This document shows, piece after piece, positions 1-8,330 of a stretch of DNA of 64,000 nt; the first letter of the stretch is position 1; each line of letters starts with the position of its first letter. The DNA is from Lachnospiraceae bacterium (lineage in GTDB: Bacteria > Bacillota > Clostridia > Lachnospirales > Lachnospiraceae), in NCBI GenBank assembly GCA_900768755.1, contig CAAGDV010000024.1, forward strand, positions 1-64,000, in the 5' to 3' direction. The notes under the pieces were generated by a model, which saw only the letters and a list, made by a program, of their open reading frames with translations, was not told the DNA's origin and made no database searches. Both the position numbers and the translations under genes were made by a program.

Positions 1-116
1 ACATAGTAAAGGCGGAAGCCGGAGTGTATTCCGGTGCGGCATATGTTACGTTTTTTGGCTCCAATGGGGAAAATACTAATGAAAATGTGCATTTTTTGGT
101 AAAAATCCGGGAATAA
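1..116 (+). CDS. C-terminal end of an unidentified protein (5' partial)
   Basis: An open frame (codons starting at base 3) enters from the left edge and ends at TAA 114-116, backed by a second TAA at 117-119. It encodes about 37 residues rich in Gly, Val, Phe and Asn, including AYVTFFGSNGENTNENVHFL. This looks like the last strands of a beta-rich, possibly extracellular domain, but no family can be named from so short a tail. The double stop and the promoter starting 49 bases later support this being the real end of an upstream gene. Confidence 0.5.
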   Translation, partial: IVKAEAGVYSGAAYVTFFGSNGENTNENVHFLVKIRE

Positions 117-164
117 TAAGTGCAGAGACATAATGTTGTATTATAATTTGTATTATAATTTGTG

Positions 165-193
165 TTGACAAAAAAAAAATATATATATATAAT
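165..193 (+). promoter_or_regulatory. Consensus sigma-A promoter of the opp operon
   Basis: TTGACA (165-170), a 17-base A/T spacer and TATAAT (188-193) give perfect matches to both hexamers. Transcription would start near base 200, leaving a leader of about 150 bases. Such a consensus promoter implies strong expression of the binding-protein gene that follows. Confidence 0.85.
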
Positions 194-199
194 GTTTGT

Positions 200-341
200 T
201 GTTAAGAAGCGCAAGCTGCATCAGAGGTGTCGTTTATATGTCAACGCGTCGAACAAAGAGGTTCTACGCCTTTTTTTGTTGAGCAGATATATTTTAACGC
301 GCCAAAGTGATACAGCGTTCGCGTAACAAATATATAGGAGG
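200..341 (+). promoter_or_regulatory. Long 5' leader of the oppA-like gene, ending in a strong RBS
   Basis: About 150 untranslated bases lie between the predicted start of transcription and ATG 350. They include an imperfect inverted repeat (252-281, AACAAAGAGG against CCTTTTTTTGTT) and end in AGGAGG at 336-341, eight bases before the ATG. I do not recognise a riboswitch class; the length and the hairpin leave room for post-transcriptional control. Confidence 0.35.
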
Positions 342-349
342 ATATATAT

Positions 350-2548
350 ATGAAGAAGAAAGTTTTAAGCGTCATTCTTGCACTTGCAACGGCATTGAGC
401 CTTTGCGCGTGCGGCAAGACATCATCTTCTCAGACAGCTACACAGGGGCCTACCAGCGGTACTCCTTCAGATGAGAATCCTACAAGTGGCACATCAGAGG
501 TCGTTGATTACGATTCATTGAGCTACGGCGATCGTTCAACCGCTCTTTACAAGCTTGCCCTTGGTGAGTTCTACGAGACTTATATGGCTGCTAAAGAAGA
601 GACTAATGTGTCTAAGAAATTCGCCCTTATGGCAGTTGCTGAGGCAAAACTTATGGAAAGCGCAGTTATGCTTCCATGCACCACTCAGGGTGGTATGTAT
701 GCTATCTCAAGAGTAGTTCCTTTCACAAGTACATCTACACTTTGGGGAAATGACTACGAGAGATATGCAACAAGACTTATCACTACTGATCTCATTAAGA
801 CTTCTGACAGAGATGTCATGAAGGCTAAGTGGAAAGAGCTTGCCGGAACAGGTGAGTATATGACCTGGGCTAAGGAATACCTTGCAGACAAGGGATATAC
901 CCTTAAGGACACATATGCAATCGGATATACTTCAGATCCTGAGACCTGGGATGTTCTCGCAACATCTAAGGCAGCAGACAGCGAAGCTATTATCAACACC
1001 TATGACGGACTTATGGAGTACAATGTTGAGAACGTCCTTTCTCCTGCACTTGCAGAGAGCTATGAGGTATCAGCAGACGGACTTACATACACCTTCAAGA
1101 TTCGTAAAGGTGTTACCTGGGTTGACTCTCAGGGAAGAAAAGTTGCTGATGTTACAGCAGACGATTTCGTAGCAGGTATGCAGCACATGATGGATGCACA
1201 GGGTGGCTTGGAGTACCTTATCGATGGAATCATCGTTAACGCTCATGAGTACATGGCAGGCGAGATTACCGATTTCTCAGAAGTTGGTGTTAAGGCTGTT
1301 GATGACTACACTCTTACATACACACTTGAGGCACCTTGCTCATACTTCATTACAATGCTCGGATACGGCGTATTCGCACCTATGAACAGAGCATATTATG
1401 AGTCTAAGGGCGGTGTATTCGGAGTAGATGAATTCGCAGGAGTTGGTGATACTTATACTTACGGTACAACAAAAGATGATATCGCTTACTGCGGACCATA
1501 CCTTGTAACCAACCACACAAAATCTAACACTATCGTATTCAAGGCTAACGATTCATACTGGAATCCTGACAGAGTAAATGTTAAGACTCTTACATGGTAT
1601 TTCAATGATGGTTCTGACGCAACAAAGCCTTACAATGATGTTAAGTCAGGTCTCCTTGATGGATGCAACCTTAACTCATCTACAATCGTTCTTTGCAAGA
1701 ACGATGAGCTTTTTGATACATATTCATATGTATCAGATACCAATGCTACATCATATATGGCATTCTTCACCATTGACAGAACAGCTTATGCTAATGTCAA
1801 TGATGATACAACTGTTAAGTCTCCTCAGACAGCAGAAGAAGGAAAGAGAACAATCGCAGCACTCAGAAATGTTCACTTCCGTAGAGCAATCAGCTTTGCA
1901 CTTGACAGAGCTGAATACAACGCTCAGGTTGTCGGCGATGATCTTAAGCTTAACTCACTCAGAAACTCATACACACCGGGTAATTTCGTATCACTTAAAG
2001 AGGAAGTAACCATTGACATCAACGGAACTTCTAAGACATATCCGGCAGGCACATACTATGGACAGATTATGCAGGATCAGATTGATGCTGACGGCGTGGC
2101 TATCAAGGTATGGGATAAAGATGCTAACGGCGGTGTCGGAAGCAGTGATGGTTTCGACGGATGGTACAATGTTGATAATGCTGTTGCAGAACTCAATACT
2201 GCAATCGAAGAGCTTGCTAAAGAGGGTGTAACAATTGATGCTTCTAACCCGATTCAGCTTGACCTTCCTTATCCTTCAAACAACGAGAACTATACCAATA
2301 AGGCTAATGTAACAAAGCAGTCAATTGAGAAATCACTTGGCGGAAAAGTTATTGTTAACCTCGTAGAGTGTGTTGATAACGCACAGTGGTATTATGCAGG
2401 ATACCTGACCAATTCAGGCGAAGAGGCTAACTACAACATCTACGACCTTTCAGGATGGGGTCCGGATTATGGAGATCCTGCTACATACCTTGATACATTC
2501 CTTCCTGATTATGCAGGATACATGGTAAAATGTATCGGTATCTTCTAA
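350..2548 (+). CDS. Oligopeptide-type ABC transporter substrate-binding lipoprotein (SBP family 5)
   Basis: Captures peptides or similar ligands outside the membrane and passes them to the permease encoded next door. A lipoprotein signal with Leu-Cys-Ala-Cys (Cys21 as lipid site) is followed by a Ser/Thr/Pro/Gly linker (22-50). The recognisable start of the SBP_bac_5 fold (NTYDGLMEYN, then FKIRKGVTW) is only at about residues 216-258. Residues about 85-125 (KKFALMAVAEAKLMESAVML) resemble the segment normally found near the C-terminus of OppA proteins, while the protein stops soon after the GWGPDYGDPATYLDTF motif. This suggests a circularly permuted lobe. At 732 residues it is longer than the usual 540-600. 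First gene of an opp operon; AGGAGG precedes ATG 350. Confidence 0.9.
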   Translation: MKKKVLSVILALATALSLCACGKTSSSQTATQGPTSGTPSDENPTSGTSEVVDYDSLSYGDRSTALYKLALGEFYETYMAAKEETNVSKKFALMAVAEAKLMESAVMLPCTTQGGMYAISRVVPFTSTSTLWGNDYERYATRLITTDLIKTSDRDVMKAKWKELAGTGEYMTWAKEYLADKGYTLKDTYAIGYTSDPETWDVLATSKAADSEAIINTYDGLMEYNVENVLSPALAESYEVSADGLTYTFKIRKGVTWVDSQGRKVADVTADDFVAGMQHMMDAQGGLEYLIDGIIVNAHEYMAGEITDFSEVGVKAVDDYTLTYTLEAPCSYFITMLGYGVFAPMNRAYYESKGGVFGVDEFAGVGDTYTYGTTKDDIAYCGPYLVTNHTKSNTIVFKANDSYWNPDRVNVKTLTWYFNDGSDATKPYNDVKSGLLDGCNLNSSTIVLCKNDELFDTYSYVSDTNATSYMAFFTIDRTAYANVNDDTTVKSPQTAEEGKRTIAALRNVHFRRAISFALDRAEYNAQVVGDDLKLNSLRNSYTPGNFVSLKEEVTIDINGTSKTYPAGTYYGQIMQDQIDADGVAIKVWDKDANGGVGSSDGFDGWYNVDNAVAELNTAIEELAKEGVTIDASNPIQLDLPYPSNNENYTNKANVTKQSIEKSLGGKVIVNLVECVDNAQWYYAGYLTNSGEEANYNIYDLSGWGPDYGDPATYLDTFLPDYAGYMVKCIGIF

Positions 2549-2594
2549 TTGTTGATAAGACAATTACAGAATATCTATAAAATTACGTTGCAGG

Positions 2595-2621
2595 AGAGTG
2601 GCGTATGTGCGCCACTCTTTT
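2595..2621 (+). terminator. Intergenic hairpin terminator after the binding-protein gene
   Basis: AGAGTGGCG (2595-2603) pairs perfectly with CGCCACTCT (2610-2618) around a 6-base loop, followed by a short T run. Sitting between the binding-protein gene and the permease genes, it probably terminates part of the transcripts, so the binding protein is made in excess, as is common for ABC importers. Confidence 0.75.
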
Positions 2622-2645
2622 GTAACATTATGATGAGTGAATAAT

Positions 2646-4217
2646 ATGGCAAAGTATCTTTTTAAACGAATTATTTTTGGTCTGTTGTCGGTGATGGTCG
2701 TTGTTGCAGTGGTAATGGTAATGATTTACAGTCTGCTCAATCGCGATCTTATTTTTGCGCAGGATCCTGTATTCTCGAAACAGTCCAATAACCAGAAGGA
2801 AGTTTATAAATTTCAGAAATGGGAGGAGTATGGTTACCTTGATTATGTAGCCTACGCCGATTATATTAACGCTCTGCTTAAGCAGGGGGATATTGACGAA
2901 TCAACTAAGAAAAAGGTTGTCTCAATCGGAAGAAAACCTGAGGCTGATTCTGATATTGTCAAGGAGTATGTTGCCCGGTTTACGGAGTACTATGAATCTA
3001 AGGGTTATACGGTTGTCAGATTGCCTGCTGTTATGCTCACCGACAAGAAAGTTGCATCCGGAGGAGCGCAGCAGTTATTCGCATACAAAGACATTCCGCT
3101 TTATAAGCGCTTGGTAGAATACTTTACAAGTCTTTTTTCAGTTGACAATATTCATAAAGTTGAAAATGATGTGGGAGATCGCGGAATTTCCTTTACTTTA
3201 TATGATCCGGTGTATGGCGGAGAGAAGTTTTCACCTGCTGTCATCGGAAACGGAACAATGCATAAATACCTTATATACACGGACAATAAGTTCCCGTTTA
3301 TACACCAGAATATTTTACAGTTGCACCTGGGAAAGTCCTATACCGTAACTGCAGGCGTTGATGCGTGGGATACGATGACATTGAGCCAGGGCTCATATGT
3401 GACCAGTCTTATCACATATCCTACAGGATATGTTGAGGAAAGTGCAGATGATCTTCACTCAGCGACATATCTGGCCGGTTCCAAAGATTCAAGTCTTGTA
3501 TATACCGACAGATTTACAGATGATTATACTAACGTCACCACTGTTAAGTCAGGAATGTCAAAGATGGGTTATTCTTTTGTCATCGGTGTGATTGCTGTTG
3601 CAATTTCATATCTGCTCGGCGTTCCGCTCGGAATTATTATGGCGCGTAAGAAGGATAAGCTTATCGATAAGATTGGCACGGTTTATATCGTGTTCATTAT
3701 TGCGGTTCCTTCATTGGCTTATATTTTCCTTTTCAAGGCTATCGGCGGAAAGATTGGATTTCCGACGACCTTTAATATGGAGTCCAAGAGCAAGCTCATG
3801 TTTGTGCTTCCAATTATATCGCTTGCATTGCCTTCAATCGCCAATCTTATGAAATGGCTCCGCCGTTATATGATTGACCAGATGAATTCGGATTATGTTA
3901 AGTTTGCACGTTCAGGCGGTCTCACCGAGGGTGAGATATTCCGAAAACATATTTTGAAGAATGCGATTATTCCTATAGTTCACGGTATTCCGGCGAGTGT
4001 TCTCGGAGCTTTGGTCGGAGCGATTATCACGGAGCGCGTGTATGTTGTTCCCGGTGCCGGTAACCTGCTCACGGAAGCGATTAACAAGTATGACAACGGT
4101 GTAATTGTCGGTGTGACACTGTTCTACGCAGTACTTTCTGTTGTATCGATAATCATCGGAGATATACTTATGTCACTGGTAGATCCAAGAATCTCATTCT
4201 CATCAAAGGACAGGTAA
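2646..4217 (+). CDS. Oligopeptide ABC transporter permease, OppB type, with enlarged external domain
   Basis: Inner permease subunit of the peptide importer. TM1 lies at about residues 8-29. Then comes an unusually long non-membrane stretch of about 275 residues before the next membrane helix near residue 305; canonical OppB proteins have a far smaller periplasmic loop here. The C-terminal half is a normal binding-protein-dependent permease, with an EAA-type loop (KFARSGGLTEGEIFRKHILK) that docks on the ATPases. ATG 2646 is preferred because it gives the usual MxKYLFKRI start; an in-frame GTG at 2637 is an alternative. Neither has a strong Shine-Dalgarno. Second gene of the operon, downstream of a partial terminator. 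Confidence 0.88.
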   Translation: MAKYLFKRIIFGLLSVMVVVAVVMVMIYSLLNRDLIFAQDPVFSKQSNNQKEVYKFQKWEEYGYLDYVAYADYINALLKQGDIDESTKKKVVSIGRKPEADSDIVKEYVARFTEYYESKGYTVVRLPAVMLTDKKVASGGAQQLFAYKDIPLYKRLVEYFTSLFSVDNIHKVENDVGDRGISFTLYDPVYGGEKFSPAVIGNGTMHKYLIYTDNKFPFIHQNILQLHLGKSYTVTAGVDAWDTMTLSQGSYVTSLITYPTGYVEESADDLHSATYLAGSKDSSLVYTDRFTDDYTNVTTVKSGMSKMGYSFVIGVIAVAISYLLGVPLGIIMARKKDKLIDKIGTVYIVFIIAVPSLAYIFLFKAIGGKIGFPTTFNMESKSKLMFVLPIISLALPSIANLMKWLRRYMIDQMNSDYVKFARSGGLTEGEIFRKHILKNAIIPIVHGIPASVLGALVGAIITERVYVVPGAGNLLTEAINKYDNGVIVGVTLFYAVLSVVSIIIGDILMSLVDPRISFSSKDR

Positions 4218-4223
4218 TTTATT

Positions 4224-5222
4224 ATGAAGTTGGATGTTTTGAACAATACAACTGAATATGAAGTTGACAAGACTGTGGGAATGAGTGACGAAGAGCTTTT
4301 TTCCATGGTCGACCATAGCAGTCTCGAGTCGGAGAAGATTACGGCTCCGAGATATTCGTACTGGCATTCCGTATTCAGAGTGTTTTTTAAGAAAAAAATT
4401 AATATTGTTTTGCTTGCATTGTTAGGATTGATTATCCTGATGACATATCTGTACCCGGCAATAGTGGAATATGATAAATTCGGAAACATTATGGACGGAA
4501 CAGCAAAACACCTTATGCCCATGGCCGCAATGAAGAAATTCGGATACAATATCCACTGGATTCTGGGCGCCGGAGCATCGGGTCAGTCAACCTTTGATGC
4601 CATATGGTACGGCTCGCGAATATCTATTTCGCTTGCACTTATCTGTGCGGCAATTAACCTTACGGTGGGCGTCATAGTCGGAGCAATATGGGGATTTTCT
4701 AAGAAAGTTGATTTGGTTATGACGGCTGTATACAATGTTGTTGCCAACATTCCTTACATTCTCCTCATCGCTGTACTGGTAATGATTTTTACCGCGGGAT
4801 TCAAGACGATGGTTCTTGCCCTTACCATTACCGGATGGCTTTCGATTGCGTACTTTATTCGTACCCAGGTTATTATTATACGAGATAGGGAATACAATCT
4901 CGCATCAAAATGTCTCGGTACATCAACAATAAAGATTGCTATGAAGAATATTCTTCCTTTTATGACATCAATTATTGTTACTGTAGCGGCAACTGAGATT
5001 CCTTCATACATTTCATACGAGGTTTTCCTCGCATATATCGGATTGGGACTCGCTGATATGTCTCTTGGCCGAATGATTTATGAGGCCGAAACTGCCATGG
5101 TTACACCGGGCTGGGGATTTGAGTTCTGGAGTCCGGTTATAGTTGCTTCTATCATAACCGTAGTTCTTTATGTGGTCGGTCAGAATCTTGGTGATGCTTC
5201 CGATCCCAGAACACATATGTAG
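4224..5222 (+). CDS. Oligopeptide ABC transporter permease, OppC type
   Basis: Second permease subunit, pairing with the OppB-like protein. About 55 cytoplasmic residues precede the first membrane helix; five more helices follow. The EAA-type coupling loop REYNLASKCLGTSTIKIAMK sits about two thirds along, and the end (GDASDPRTHM) resembles the usual OppC/DppC end, D-x-R-x-x. The 332-residue length is slightly above average. The gene starts 6 bases after the oppB-like stop. Confidence 0.9.
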   Translation: MKLDVLNNTTEYEVDKTVGMSDEELFSMVDHSSLESEKITAPRYSYWHSVFRVFFKKKINIVLLALLGLIILMTYLYPAIVEYDKFGNIMDGTAKHLMPMAAMKKFGYNIHWILGAGASGQSTFDAIWYGSRISISLALICAAINLTVGVIVGAIWGFSKKVDLVMTAVYNVVANIPYILLIAVLVMIFTAGFKTMVLALTITGWLSIAYFIRTQVIIIRDREYNLASKCLGTSTIKIAMKNILPFMTSIIVTVAATEIPSYISYEVFLAYIGLGLADMSLGRMIYEAETAMVTPGWGFEFWSPVIVASIITVVLYVVGQNLGDASDPRTHM

Positions 5223-5233
5223 GAGAGTGCGAC

Positions 5234-7012
5234 ATGGAAGATAAGAAAGTACTATTACAGGTTGACAATGTCAGTGTTAAGTTCAAGGTCCGCGGAAGAG
5301 AGCTCACGGCTATCAGAGGGATTTCTCTCGATATCTATGAGAATGAATCCATCGCCATTGTTGGTGAGTCGGGCTCAGGTAAATCAGTTTTTACGAAGAC
5401 TTTTGCCGGAATGCTTGATAGTAACGGATATATCAGCAGCGGAAGAATTATTTTTAATGATGAGGAACTCGCAGACACGGTTGTTCCGTTGACGTCCGCA
5501 GCAGCGCATACTATATCTGCTACGGCTGACAAGCTTAATTCATATTCCAAATATGAGCTCGGAGCTTCAATATATCGAGAGATGAAGACGTTGGAGGCAG
5601 AAAAAGCAGCGCGCGGAGGACTCAGTGCAGAGGAAATTAAGAGTTACCGAACCAGAATTTCCGAGCTTAAGCACAGAAGAACGGAAGCTTATAACCTCAA
5701 GCTTACGCTGGAATCCAAGAAGGACGCTAAGCAGATTGCAGAGCTCAATGCTGCAATAAAGCAGTTCGATGCAGATGTTAAGATACTGGAGACGGAAGAA
5801 AAGGCTGCACTTAAGGCGGCAGATGAAAGCCTTAAGAATGATACAGAGTACCTTGATGAATACAATAGTAAAATGGTCAAGCTTAAGGCTGCTTATGACA
5901 GCGCAATTTGTGGCGAAATAAGCGAGGAGACCAGAGCGCGAAATGCTATTATTGCCAAAGAGATATATCTGAGTGTAGGCCGTTATAATTATGCTAAGAG
6001 AATAAAGAATATCAGAGCATTGATTAAGGCTGTCAAGAACGCAATGATAGAGGGCGTTGACCTTGATGATGAGACTGCCCGCAATGATGTTTTTGACCGG
6101 GTGGCATTCAGGGTAAAATACCTTGATGAGATTCCGGCCCATCCCGGCACTCCGGATGACGGAAAGCTTCTTCTTCACGGAACATGTATACTCAATCTTG
6201 CCAATGTTCGTAATGCCAATGACTGGACACAGATTCGAGGTACCAAGATTGCAACCGTGTTCCAGGACCCGATGACATCGCTCAACCCGATTATTACAAT
6301 CGGCAAGCAGATTACTTCGGTAATTATGAAGCACCAGGACTGCACTGAAGGTGAAGCAAGGGTGAGGGCGATGGAGCTTATGAAGAAGGTTGGTATACCG
6401 AATGCTGAATCGCGTTTTGATGACTACCCGTTCCAGTATTCCGGCGGTATGAGACAGCGTATTGTTATTGCAATTGCGCTTTCCTGCCAGCCCAAAATTC
6501 TTATCTGCGATGAGCCGACAACCGCACTTGATGTTACGATTCAGGCACAGATACTCAATCTCTTAAAGGATTTGCAGAAAGAGTTTAATTATACGATTGT
6601 ATTTATTACTCATGATTTGGGTGTTGTTGCTAATATTGCGGACCGCGTGGCTGTTCTGTATGCGGGACAGATTGTTGAGCTTGCAAGTGTCAGGGAGCTT
6701 TTCTATGACCCGAGACATCCTTATACATGGGCGCTTCTGTCATCACTTCCGCAGCTTGCGCAAAAAGATACGAAGCTCTACTCTATTACGGGTACGCCGC
6801 CATCTCTGTACAACAGCATTGAGGGAGACGCATTTGCACCCCGTAATCCATACTGCATGAAGATAGATACACTGAAGGAACCGCCGATGTTTAAGGTGTC
6901 GGATACACATTACGCAAAGACATGGCTTTTGGATGAGCGTGCACCAAAGATTGAGAAACCGGAGATTATTCAGGATATCCACGAGAAATTAATAAAAGCA
7001 TTCAATATATAG
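5234..7012 (+). CDS. Oligopeptide ABC transporter ATP-binding protein, OppD type, with coiled-coil insertion
   Basis: ATPase that powers peptide import. Walker A (GESGSGKS) is at residues 44-51, the Q-loop (FQDPMTSLNP) near 343, the signature (YSGGMRQR) near 402, Walker B (ILICDEPTTALDV) near 420-432 and the switch His (THD) near 460. The distance from Walker A to Q-loop is about 290 residues instead of roughly 50. The extra 240 or so residues are rich in Glu, Lys, Ala and Leu with heptad-like stretches, so a long coiled-coil insert. The C-terminus keeps the OppD-type region with Pro and Cys (RNPYCM). Good RBS (GGAG) 11 bases after the previous stop. Confidence 0.9.
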   Translation: MEDKKVLLQVDNVSVKFKVRGRELTAIRGISLDIYENESIAIVGESGSGKSVFTKTFAGMLDSNGYISSGRIIFNDEELADTVVPLTSAAAHTISATADKLNSYSKYELGASIYREMKTLEAEKAARGGLSAEEIKSYRTRISELKHRRTEAYNLKLTLESKKDAKQIAELNAAIKQFDADVKILETEEKAALKAADESLKNDTEYLDEYNSKMVKLKAAYDSAICGEISEETRARNAIIAKEIYLSVGRYNYAKRIKNIRALIKAVKNAMIEGVDLDDETARNDVFDRVAFRVKYLDEIPAHPGTPDDGKLLLHGTCILNLANVRNANDWTQIRGTKIATVFQDPMTSLNPIITIGKQITSVIMKHQDCTEGEARVRAMELMKKVGIPNAESRFDDYPFQYSGGMRQRIVIAIALSCQPKILICDEPTTALDVTIQAQILNLLKDLQKEFNYTIVFITHDLGVVANIADRVAVLYAGQIVELASVRELFYDPRHPYTWALLSSLPQLAQKDTKLYSITGTPPSLYNSIEGDAFAPRNPYCMKIDTLKEPPMFKVSDTHYAKTWLLDERAPKIEKPEIIQDIHEKLIKAFNI

Positions 7013-7025
7013 GAGACTTAGAAAA

Positions 7026-8330
7026 GTGTCTAAGCAGGAGCAGAAAAACAAAGGCCGTGTAACTCATTTACCGGAGCACGGTCCGATTGACGAGAAAAAC
7101 GGTAAAGAAATACTTTTGTCGGTTAAGAACCTTGACATTACTTTCGGAAAAGGTGACAGTGCGGTTAAGGCTGTTAAAAATGCGTCTTTTGATATCTACA
7201 AAGGAGAGACATTCTCACTTGTAGGCGAGTCAGGTTCCGGAAAAACCACAATCGGAAGAGCGGTTATCCGTGTTAATCCGTGTGCTGCCGGAGAGATTCA
7301 GTACAAGGGAGTGCGCATTTCAGGCAAAATCCCGCATTCCTTGGACAGGGAAGTTATAAGAAATATTCAGATGGTATTCCAGGATCCGGCAGCCTCACTC
7401 AATGAGCGTGCGACAGTTGATTACATTGTATCCGAAGGATTATACAACTTTAAGCTTTTTGAGAATGAAGCCGACAGAGTCAGAAAGGTTGAGAAGATTA
7501 TCGATGAGGTCGGTCTTTTGCCGGAACACCTCACAAGATATCCGCATGAGTTCTCGGGAGGACAGAGACAGCGTATCGGTCTTGCCCGCGCCATGGTTAT
7601 GGAGCCGGAGCTTGTAGTCGCAGATGAGCCTATCTCTGCGCTTGATGTGTCGATTCGTGCCCAGGTACTCAATCTCCTCAAGAAATTCCAGCGCGAGAAG
7701 AACCTCACTTATCTTTTCATTGCGCATGATTTGTCCATAGTTCGTTTTATCTCTGACAGAATCGGAGTTATTTATAAGGGAAATATCGTCGAGATTGCAA
7801 CGGCTGAGGAGCTTTTTGATTATCCGCTTCACCCGTACACACACTCGCTTATTTCGGCGATTCCGATACCGGATCCGGAGCTTGAGAAGAACAAAATTCT
7901 CTACACCTACGACCCGTCAATTCACGATTACAGCGAGGAGCAGCCTGAACTGGTATATATCGGACATAACCATTATGTATACGGTAACAGTAAAGAGATT
8001 GAAGAGTATAAAGCTATACGAGAGAAGAACGAGCCGCTTAAATCCGTAAACATCGTTTCTCCTGAGGAGAAGGCAAAGGCTGAGCATCATGACGTTGTCA
8101 GAATTGACGAGCAGTTCATGAAGGCACCCGTGCATGATTCGGGAAGTGTCTGGTGGTCAGTACTTGCATGCATTCTGCCATTGTTCGGAATAATTGTAGC
8201 GCAGATACTTAAGCATAAGAGATATTACCGTAATTATAAGGCGGTTAAGAAGGGTTCAATCATAGGATTCGTTATATGGGGTATAATAATTCTTATGTAC
8301 GCTTTATTACTCATTTTGGCGGTGATATAA
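7026..8330 (+). CDS. Oligopeptide ABC transporter ATP-binding protein, OppF type, with C-terminal membrane helices
   Basis: Second ATPase of the importer. Walker A GESGSGKT (67-74), Q-loop MVFQDPAASLN, signature FSGGQRQR, Walker B LVVADEPISALDV and FIAHDLS are all intact. After the normal domain comes a roughly 45-residue charged linker, then two hydrophobic segments (about 374-394 and 412-434) joined by a Lys/Arg/Tyr-rich loop. This membrane tail is not part of canonical OppF. The start is GTG 7026, after AGGAG at 7012-7016 and 13 bases from the preceding stop. The 3' end abuts the next gene directly. Confidence 0.9.
   Translation: MSKQEQKNKGRVTHLPEHGPIDEKNGKEILLSVKNLDITFGKGDSAVKAVKNASFDIYKGETFSLVGESGSGKTTIGRAVIRVNPCAAGEIQYKGVRISGKIPHSLDREVIRNIQMVFQDPAASLNERATVDYIVSEGLYNFKLFENEADRVRKVEKIIDEVGLLPEHLTRYPHEFSGGQRQRIGLARAMVMEPELVVADEPISALDVSIRAQVLNLLKKFQREKNLTYLFIAHDLSIVRFISDRIGVIYKGNIVEIATAEELFDYPLHPYTHSLISAIPIPDPELEKNKILYTYDPSIHDYSEEQPELVYIGHNHYVYGNSKEIEEYKAIREKNEPLKSVNIVSPEEKAKAEHHDVVRIDEQFMKAPVHDSGSVWWSVLACILPLFGIIVAQILKHKRYYRNYKAVKKGSIIGFVIWGIIILMYALLLILAVI

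Noticed and set aside
252..281. Terminator or riboswitch in the oppA leader
   Set aside because: The inverted repeat is imperfect and A/T-rich, and no known riboswitch signature was found.
5567..6334. Minus-strand ORF of 255 residues
   Set aside because: Antisense shadow of the OppD coiled-coil insertion, a result of its codon composition.
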